26,355 bases of DNA from positions 1 through 26,355 of the forward strand of contig DCUZ01000090.1 in the NCBI GenBank assembly GCA_002327305.1. The letters are read 5' to 3'. The first letter of the stretch is position 1. Every line of letters begins with the position of its first letter. The DNA is from Holophagales bacterium UBA2201 (GTDB lineage Bacteria > Acidobacteriota > Thermoanaerobaculia > UBA2201). The notes below the pieces were generated by a model that saw only the letters and a program-made list of their open reading frames with translations, made no database searches and was not told the origin of the DNA. Made by a program: the position numbers and the translations under genes. Positions 21,491 through 26,355 of this stretch are shown here, piece by piece.

Positions 21491-22652
21491 CGTCCCTCCG
21501 TTTGACCAGGATGCGGAAGACCCGCCGTTCGTCGGCCGACTCCACGGTGAACTCGGCGCCGCCGGCGGCGACCATGTCGCCCGCCCGGGGAATGCGCCCC
21601 AGGTGGCTGGTGACGAACCCCGCGACGGTGTCGTATTCGGAGCATTCGAGGTCCAGCCCCGCCGCTTCGTTGAGCTCTTCGATGTGCACCTTGCCCGCCA
21701 CCGACCAGGCCCCTTTGCCCGCCGAAAGGACCTGCGGGATGGCCTGTTCGTCCTCGATCTCCCCCACGATCTCCTCCACCAGGTCCTCCAGGGTGACCAG
21801 GCCGGCGGTGCCGCCGTACTCGTCCACCACGATGGCCATCTTCTGCCGCCCCTCGCGCAGTTCCTTGAGCAGTTCGTTCACCTTCTTGGTCTCCGGCACC
21901 AGGGGGACGGGGCGGACGAGCCCCTCGATCCCCCCCGGCGGGGTCCCGGCCAGGGAGCGCATGAAGTCCTTGAAATGGACCAGCCCCACGATATCGTCGA
22001 GGGAGCGGCCGGTGACGGGGAGGCGGGAGAAGCCCGACTGGCCGAAGGCGCGGAGGACCCGGTCGAAGGGGTCGCCGGAGGCGACCGTGGCCATGTCGGT
22101 GCGCGGGGTCATCACCTCGCGCACCAGGGTCTCGTTGAAGTCGAGGACCGATTCCAGCATGGCCGTCTCGCCCGCTTCGAGGATGCCGTGCTCCATCCCC
22201 ATGTCGAGGTAGGTCTGCACGTCGGATTCCGTGGGCTCGTCCCCGTCCTCGGCCTCGTCGGTCTCGGCCGTGGGGCCGGATCCCAGCCACCCGGCCAGGG
22301 CGTCCCCCAGCGCCAGGAGGGGACGGGCCGCCCTCAGCAGCCCCTCGGCCGCCGACGGGGAGAGGGTCAGGAGGAGGAGGAGGAAATAGAGGGCGGCGGA
22401 GGCGGCCAGGACGAGCGGGGGCATCCACGCCCGCGGGAAGGCGTGGGAGGGGAAGACGAAGGCCAGGCCGGTCCACGCGCACAGAAACAGGATGAGGGAC
22501 CAGAAACGGAAGGCGGGGAGCTTCAACCCGAATTTTCCCCGCTCCTCGGCGAGGGTGTTCCAGGAGAAGATGTTGATCTTGAGGAAGGCGGCGAGGAACA
22601 GCCCCAGGAGGGGGACCGCCACCGCCGCCAACCCCAGGAGGAAGGCCCTCAT
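21468..22652 (-). CDS. CorC/HlyC-type CBS-domain membrane protein, reduced membrane domain
   Basis: Related to CorC/CNNM-type proteins linked to magnesium and cobalt handling. The 394-residue protein has three to four hydrophobic segments in the first 110 residues. It then has the conserved lead-in LDFNETLVREVMTPRTDM, a tandem CBS pair (about 175-295: GFSRLPVTGRSLDDIVGLVHFKDF and MAIVVDEYGGTAGLVTLEDLVEEIVGEIEDE), and a C-terminal CorC_HlyC domain (GKVHIEELNEAAG, YDTVAGFVTSHLGRIPRAGD). The membrane part is shorter than the about 180-residue DUF21 domain of most relatives and I do not see its typical motifs, so transport activity is uncertain. Starts by ATGA overlap with ybeY. Neighbours ybeY and era are the usual company. 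Confidence 0.88.
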   Translation of the reverse strand: MRAFLLGLAAVAVPLLGLFLAAFLKINIFSWNTLAEERGKFGLKLPAFRFWSLILFLCAWTGLAFVFPSHAFPRAWMPPLVLAASAALYFLLLLLTLSPSAAEGLLRAARPLLALGDALAGWLGSGPTAETDEAEDGDEPTESDVQTYLDMGMEHGILEAGETAMLESVLDFNETLVREVMTPRTDMATVASGDPFDRVLRAFGQSGFSRLPVTGRSLDDIVGLVHFKDFMRSLAGTPPGGIEGLVRPVPLVPETKKVNELLKELREGRQKMAIVVDEYGGTAGLVTLEDLVEEIVGEIEDEQAIPQVLSAGKGAWSVAGKVHIEELNEAAGLDLECSEYDTVAGFVTSHLGRIPRAGDMVAAGGAEFTVESADERRVFRILVKRRDDAAEKKE

Positions 22653-23050
22653 CGCCTCTTCACCAGCTGCTCCTGGAGGGCTTCCATCTCGCCCCGGTCG
22701 CGCGTGTGGTCGTAGCCGCGCAGGTGCAGGATGCCGTGGACGATGAGGCGGCGCACCTCCTCCTTGAACGGCACGCGCAGGCGCCGGGCCTGGCGCCGGG
22801 CCTGGGCCAGGTTGACGAGGATGTCGCCGGCGTAGCCCTCTTCGCCCGAGGGCCAGGCGATGACGTCGGTGGGGCGGTCGCGGTCGAAGAACTCGCGGTT
22901 GTACCGGCGGCAGAGGGCGTCGCCGCAGAAGCGGACGCTCACCTCGGCCCGCGGGTCCCCCAGCGCCCGAAAGACCCGGGCGACCCAGGAACGCATCCCG
23001 GCGGCGTCAACGCGCGTCCGTGTTCCGTTGGTCAGGTGGGCCGTTGCCAT
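22649..23050 (-). CDS. ybeY: Endoribonuclease YbeY (rRNA maturation factor)
   Basis: Zinc-dependent RNase needed for 16S rRNA 3'-end processing and ribosome quality control. The 133-residue product carries the metal motif HGILHLRGYDH near the C-terminus and the upstream signature DRDRPTDVIAWPSGEEGYAGDI, whose usual form is PTDVLSFP...GDI. It is slightly shorter than E. coli YbeY (155). The ATG at 23050 overlaps the upstream HD-domain gene by 44 bases; an internal ATG at 22996 would avoid overlap but lacks a ribosome site and would remove the family's N-terminal strand. The end overlaps corC by ATGA. Confidence 0.94.
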   Translation of the reverse strand: MATAHLTNGTRTRVDAAGMRSWVARVFRALGDPRAEVSVRFCGDALCRRYNREFFDRDRPTDVIAWPSGEEGYAGDILVNLAQARRQARRLRVPFKEEVRRLIVHGILHLRGYDHTRDRGEMEALQEQLVKRR

Positions 23051-25307
23051 TTTTCTTCCCGTTGTTGAAATCGAACCCCGGATAATCCACCCGGGCGTGA
23101 TACATGGAGGCCAGGGTGGCGGTGAACGCCTTTTTGACCGCCTCCACGTCCCGGAAGGTGAGGTCGGAATCGGACAATTGGCCGTCCTCGATCGCGCCGC
23201 CGACGAGGGTGTCCACCATCCCCGCCAACTGGGCCCCGTCGGGGTCGTCGAGGGTGCGGGCGGCGGCCTCGAGGGGGTCGGCCAGGAGGATGATGGCCAT
23301 CTCCTTGGTCCGGGGCCGCGGGCCGGAATACCGGTAGGTTTCCTCCGCCGCGCCGTCGCCCCCCCGGGCGAGGGCCTTGTGGTAGAAGTAATGCATCACC
23401 TTGGTGCCGTGATGGGTGAGGATGGCGTCGATGATGGGCCGGGGGAGGCGGAACTTGCGGGCCGCCTCCACCCCCTCCAGGATGTGGCTCTTGAGGACGA
23501 GGCGGCTGGCGCCGGGCTCCAGCTGTTCGTGGGGGTTGGCGCCGTGCTGGTTCTCGATGAAATAGCCCGGCTTGGCGGCTTTGCCGATGTCGTGGAAGAG
23601 ACAGCAGGCGCGCACGAGGAGGCCGTTGGCGCCGATGGCGTCCGCCGCCGCCTCGGCCAGGGCGGCCAGCTGGACGGAGTGCTGGAAGGTGCCCGGGGCC
23701 TTCAGCGCCAGCTCCTTCAGCAGCGGATGGTTCTGGCTGGTGTATTCGAGGAGGCGGAGGTCGGTGGTGAGGCCGAAGAGCCCCTCCGCGATGGGGACCA
23801 AAAACGAGACCACCGCCGCGCTGAAGAGCCCCCCCAGGAAGGTGAGGAGGAGGGGCCAGAGGTAGAAGGGCAACTGCCCCAGGAGGGGTCCCGGGGCGGT
23901 CGTGAAGGGCTGGAGCCCCATCCCCTGGACCTGGAACAGGAGGGAGATGACGGAGAGGACCGCCACGTTGACCCCGCCGATCCACAGGCCGGCCCGGGTG
24001 ATCTCCCACCGGGAGCGGATCCGCCCCACGGCGAGGATGGCCGCGTACGACCCCAGGAACGCGAAGGGGAAGAAGACGGCGAACGAGGGGGAAAGGACGG
24101 CGGCGGCCAGGGAGAACCCGACCGAGAAGCCGAGGGAGAGGCGGGTCCCGGTGAGGAGCTTGACGAGAAAGGCCCCGGAAGCGAAGGGGACGGCATACAG
24201 ATAGATGTCGGGGTTGTTGAAGGGCGCGGTCCGGAACGCCGGGGCCAGGGCCCCGAACAGGAACCGCACCCCCTGCAGAAAGGCCAGAAGGGTGATGAAG
24301 AAGATGATGACGAGATTGAAGGTCCCTTCGGGGGTGTACCCGTAGAAATGCTGGCGGCTGGTGCGGATGACCCGCCACAGGAAGAGGAGGAGCCCCAGCG
24401 CCAGAAGGATGATCCCCAGGTAGGCGGGGCCCAGACGGCTCTGGCCGCTTTCCCGCCGCAGTTCCCGCAGGATGGTGACCGCGCGCTCGTTCAGGACGTC
24501 CCCGCGGCGGGCCAGGACATAGCCCTTGGGGAGGCTGAAGGCGATGGGGAGGACCCCCTCCGAGGCCTGGGCCCGCCGATGGTTGGTCTCCATCGCGTTG
24601 AGGGTGAGGCTGGGTTCGGTGAAGGCGACGACGAAGCGCACCAGCGCTTCGCGGTCCCGGGCCGGGAGGGAGCGCAGTTTCCTCAGTTCCGCCGCCGCGG
24701 CGCTCTGGATGTCCTCCGGATAGGCCAGGGGGCCGAAGACGTCGAAGGAGACCTCCTCCTCCCCGGTGACCAGGTTCCTCTTGACGAACCCCTTCTGATA
24801 GAGGTTGGCCAGATAGCGCTTGCTGGTGACCACGGGCCCCTGGTAGACCTGCAGGAGGACGGCGGAAAGGGCGTCCTCCACGGCAACGGCGTTGCCGAGG
24901 CGTCCCAGAACCTCCAGGGTCCCGGGGTCGATGTTGAAGGCGGCGGCCAGTTCCTCGGTCCCCTCTCCGAGGCGCCCCCTGAGGAAGAGGTCGCTCAGCC
25001 GGGCGGAAAGGGCCGTCCCCCGGTCGGGCTGCCAGTCGAAGACCGGAAGGACCCGCTCCACCGCTTCCATCCGGCGCTTCTCGGTCTCCTGGGGGTCGCT
25101 GACGGTCAGGTCGCGGTGCAGGACCAGGTCCCGGTCCGCCACCTCTCCCACGATGTAGGGATAACGGGGAGGACGGGTGTTCCAATGGTGGAGGAGGAGC
25201 AGGGCGGCCACGAAGATGACCGCCCACACCAGGGGGCTCCCCACGGCCCGCCGCCAAAAGGGGCGGTTGCCGAGGACGAGGTCGTAATAGCGGCGGAAGT
25301 GGGTCAT
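23007..25307 (-). CDS. 7TM HD-domain phosphodiesterase, PgpH-like
   Basis: The 766-residue membrane protein has the layout of the PgpH/YqfF family, whose Listeria member degrades cyclic di-AMP. An N-terminal anchor (about 21-42) is followed by an extracytoplasmic 7TM-HDED domain (about 45-285), seven membrane segments (about 292-510) and a cytoplasmic HD domain (about 520-720). Likely metal ligands are H543 (FQHS), H572-D573 in LFHDIGK, H608 (KSHI), H632-H633 (LTHHGT) and D677 (LADPLEAA). All expected HD ligands are present, so it should be active. Substrate is inferred from the family. The ATG overlaps the phoH stop (ATGA). Confidence 0.92.
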   Translation of the reverse strand: MTHFRRYYDLVLGNRPFWRRAVGSPLVWAVIFVAALLLLHHWNTRPPRYPYIVGEVADRDLVLHRDLTVSDPQETEKRRMEAVERVLPVFDWQPDRGTALSARLSDLFLRGRLGEGTEELAAAFNIDPGTLEVLGRLGNAVAVEDALSAVLLQVYQGPVVTSKRYLANLYQKGFVKRNLVTGEEEVSFDVFGPLAYPEDIQSAAAAELRKLRSLPARDREALVRFVVAFTEPSLTLNAMETNHRRAQASEGVLPIAFSLPKGYVLARRGDVLNERAVTILRELRRESGQSRLGPAYLGIILLALGLLLFLWRVIRTSRQHFYGYTPEGTFNLVIIFFITLLAFLQGVRFLFGALAPAFRTAPFNNPDIYLYAVPFASGAFLVKLLTGTRLSLGFSVGFSLAAAVLSPSFAVFFPFAFLGSYAAILAVGRIRSRWEITRAGLWIGGVNVAVLSVISLLFQVQGMGLQPFTTAPGPLLGQLPFYLWPLLLTFLGGLFSAAVVSFLVPIAEGLFGLTTDLRLLEYTSQNHPLLKELALKAPGTFQHSVQLAALAEAAADAIGANGLLVRACCLFHDIGKAAKPGYFIENQHGANPHEQLEPGASRLVLKSHILEGVEAARKFRLPRPIIDAILTHHGTKVMHYFYHKALARGGDGAAEETYRYSGPRPRTKEMAIILLADPLEAAARTLDDPDGAQLAGMVDTLVGGAIEDGQLSDSDLTFRDVEAVKKAFTATLASMYHARVDYPGFDFNNGKKNGNGPPDQRNTDAR

Positions 25308-26263
25308 GCGCGGTCGCCCCGCTCGTACGCGGCGATGATCTCCGCCACCAGGTTGTGGCGGACCACGTCCCGTTCATCGAATTCGATGAAGGCCATCCCC
25401 GGCACCCCCCGCAGGATGCGGCGGGCGTGCTTGAGTCCCGATTCCTTCCCCGCGGGGAGGTCGATCTGCGTGATGTCGCCGGTGATCACCACCTTGGAGG
25501 CGAACCCCATGCGGGTGAGGAACATCTTCATCTGCTCCGGGGTGGTGTTCTGCCCCTCGTCGAGGATGATGAAGGCCTCATTGAGGGTGCGGCCCCGCAT
25601 GAAGGCCAGGGGGGCGATCTCGATGAACCCCTTTTCGATGAGTTTGAGGACCCGCTCGTACCCCATGATGTCGTAGAGGGCGTCGTAGAGGGGCCGGAGA
25701 TAGGGATCGACCTTCTGGAGGATGTCGCCGGGGAGGAATCCCAGGCGCTCCCCCGCCTCCACCGCCGGGCGGGTGAGAACGATGCGGCGGACGCGGTGCT
25801 CGAGGAAGTAGGCGCAGGCCATCCCCACGGAGAGGTAGGTCTTGCCCGTCCCGGCGGGCCCCACGGAGAAGACCATGTCGTTGCCGGCGATGGATTCCAG
25901 GAACTGCTTTTGCCGCAGGGACCGGGGCTGGACCAGTTTCAGGAGCATGGGCTCGACGGTGGTCTTGAGGTAGAACTCGGTCAGCGAGGCCCCGGGGTCC
26001 TTGGACACGATGCGGATGGCGTCCTGGATGTCGCGTTCGGTGAGGGGGTATCCGGTCTCCATGACGGCGGCCAACTCCCCGAGGAGGCGGGTCGCGACGG
26101 CCGCCGGGCCGGGTTCGCCGGAGATGGAGAGGCGGTCTCCCCGGGCCTGGACCTTCACCCCGAAGGCCTTCTCCATGCTCCGGAGGTTGCCGTCCCGGGT
26201 CCCGAAGATGATACGCTGCTGGTCGGCCTGGAGAGCAAGGCCGGGAGCGTCGTCGTTGTCCAT
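25304..26263 (-). CDS. phoH: PhoH family ATPase
   Basis: Cytoplasmic nucleotide-binding protein of the PhoH (YbeZ) group, often next to ybeY and thought to act in RNA metabolism. The start at 26263 (ATG) gives 319 residues; a TTG nine bases upstream is possible but neither has a clear ribosome site. The N-terminal 100 residues include a KH-like region (FGTRDGNLRSMEKAFGVKV). The ATPase domain follows with P-loop VGPAGTGKTYL, RPAVEAGERLGFLPGD, MRGRTLNEAFIILDEGQNTT (Walker B) and VITGDITQIDLP, all standard. It is the first visible gene of the operon. Confidence 0.95.
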   Translation of the reverse strand: MDNDDAPGLALQADQQRIIFGTRDGNLRSMEKAFGVKVQARGDRLSISGEPGPAAVATRLLGELAAVMETGYPLTERDIQDAIRIVSKDPGASLTEFYLKTTVEPMLLKLVQPRSLRQKQFLESIAGNDMVFSVGPAGTGKTYLSVGMACAYFLEHRVRRIVLTRPAVEAGERLGFLPGDILQKVDPYLRPLYDALYDIMGYERVLKLIEKGFIEIAPLAFMRGRTLNEAFIILDEGQNTTPEQMKMFLTRMGFASKVVITGDITQIDLPAGKESGLKHARRILRGVPGMAFIEFDERDVVRHNLVAEIIAAYERGDRA

Positions 26264-26355
26264 GGGGATCAAATGCCGGGTTGTGTGGGGGGTGTGGCGC
26301 CCCCGATAGGGTGTGGCATGGCCTAAGCGGAGGCCTCCGGACCGGCGAGCGGATG
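26264..26355 (-). other. Upstream region of the phoH operon
   Basis: Contains a 12-bp perfect palindrome CGGAGGCCTCCG (26328-26339) and a repeated GGTGTGGC (two copies, about 26291 and 26310). No convincing promoter hexamers or end of another gene were recognised. It may be a regulatory region or cut by the window edge. Confidence 0.35.

Noticed and set aside
23032..25377. A 781-codon open frame on the minus strand overlapping the HD-domain gene, and similar long frames at 2331-3296, 4588-5607 and 6718-8031 on the + strand
   Set aside because: High G+C leaves alternative frames open by chance. These read as Pro/Arg/Gly-rich low-complexity shadows of the true genes and match no family.
26270..26272. 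TTG as the phoH start
   Set aside because: An ATG nine bases downstream in frame is more likely and neither has a distinct ribosome site.

Overview
The window (about 68% G+C by eye) looks like chromosomal DNA from a diderm bacterium. It encodes a signal-peptide protein with outer-membrane barrel features, a lipoprotein, and a MurE with the DNPR motif of meso-diaminopimelate-adding enzymes. I cannot assign a phylum from sequence alone. Gene order and protein style would suit an uncultured deltaproteobacterial or Acidobacteria-like lineage, but this is a guess. No rRNA, tRNA, CRISPR array or intact transposase gene was found.

Region 1 (1-11350, + strand) is a tightly packed division and cell wall (dcw) cluster: murE (5' truncated by the window), murF, mraY, murD, ftsW, murG, murC, ftsQ, ftsA, ftsZ. 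Nearly every junction is an ATGA or short overlap, implying translational coupling. The genes after murC have strong Shine-Dalgarno sites. murB and ddl are missing from their common place between murC and ftsQ. A textbook intrinsic terminator follows ftsZ. FtsA and FtsZ both depart from their family consensus: FtsA has lost the GGGT(T)D phosphate motif, and FtsZ has an atypical C-terminal tail.

Region 2 (11385-16255) holds a predicted outer-membrane protein (-), a stand-alone receiver protein (+, apparently leaderless), a DUF1847 cysteine-rich protein (+), and an overlapping minus-strand pair: a soluble PAS-GAF histidine kinase followed by glgC (ADP-glucose pyrophosphorylase). The arrangement suggests sensing linked to glycogen synthesis.

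Region 3 (16256-20554) is an accessory, repeat-rich stretch. It carries an ECF-type S-component membrane protein, a fatty acid desaturase, a lipoprotein with an RraB-like domain, and a TPR-like protein, all on the minus strand. Between them lie several families of small repeats: a hairpin plus GGAAGGC-octamer element in three copies, capped heptamer arrays in at least four copies, and a 66-bp direct repeat pair flanking the desaturase. Roughly 18970-20280 is visibly poorer in G+C than the rest.

Region 4 (20555-26263, - strand) is a conserved housekeeping operon transcribed phoH, HD-domain 7TM phosphodiesterase (PgpH-like), ybeY, corC-like CBS protein, era. Its products act in RNA maturation, ribosome assembly and probably cyclic-di-AMP turnover. 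Its distal end, the era stop codon, lies inside one of the repeat elements of region 3.
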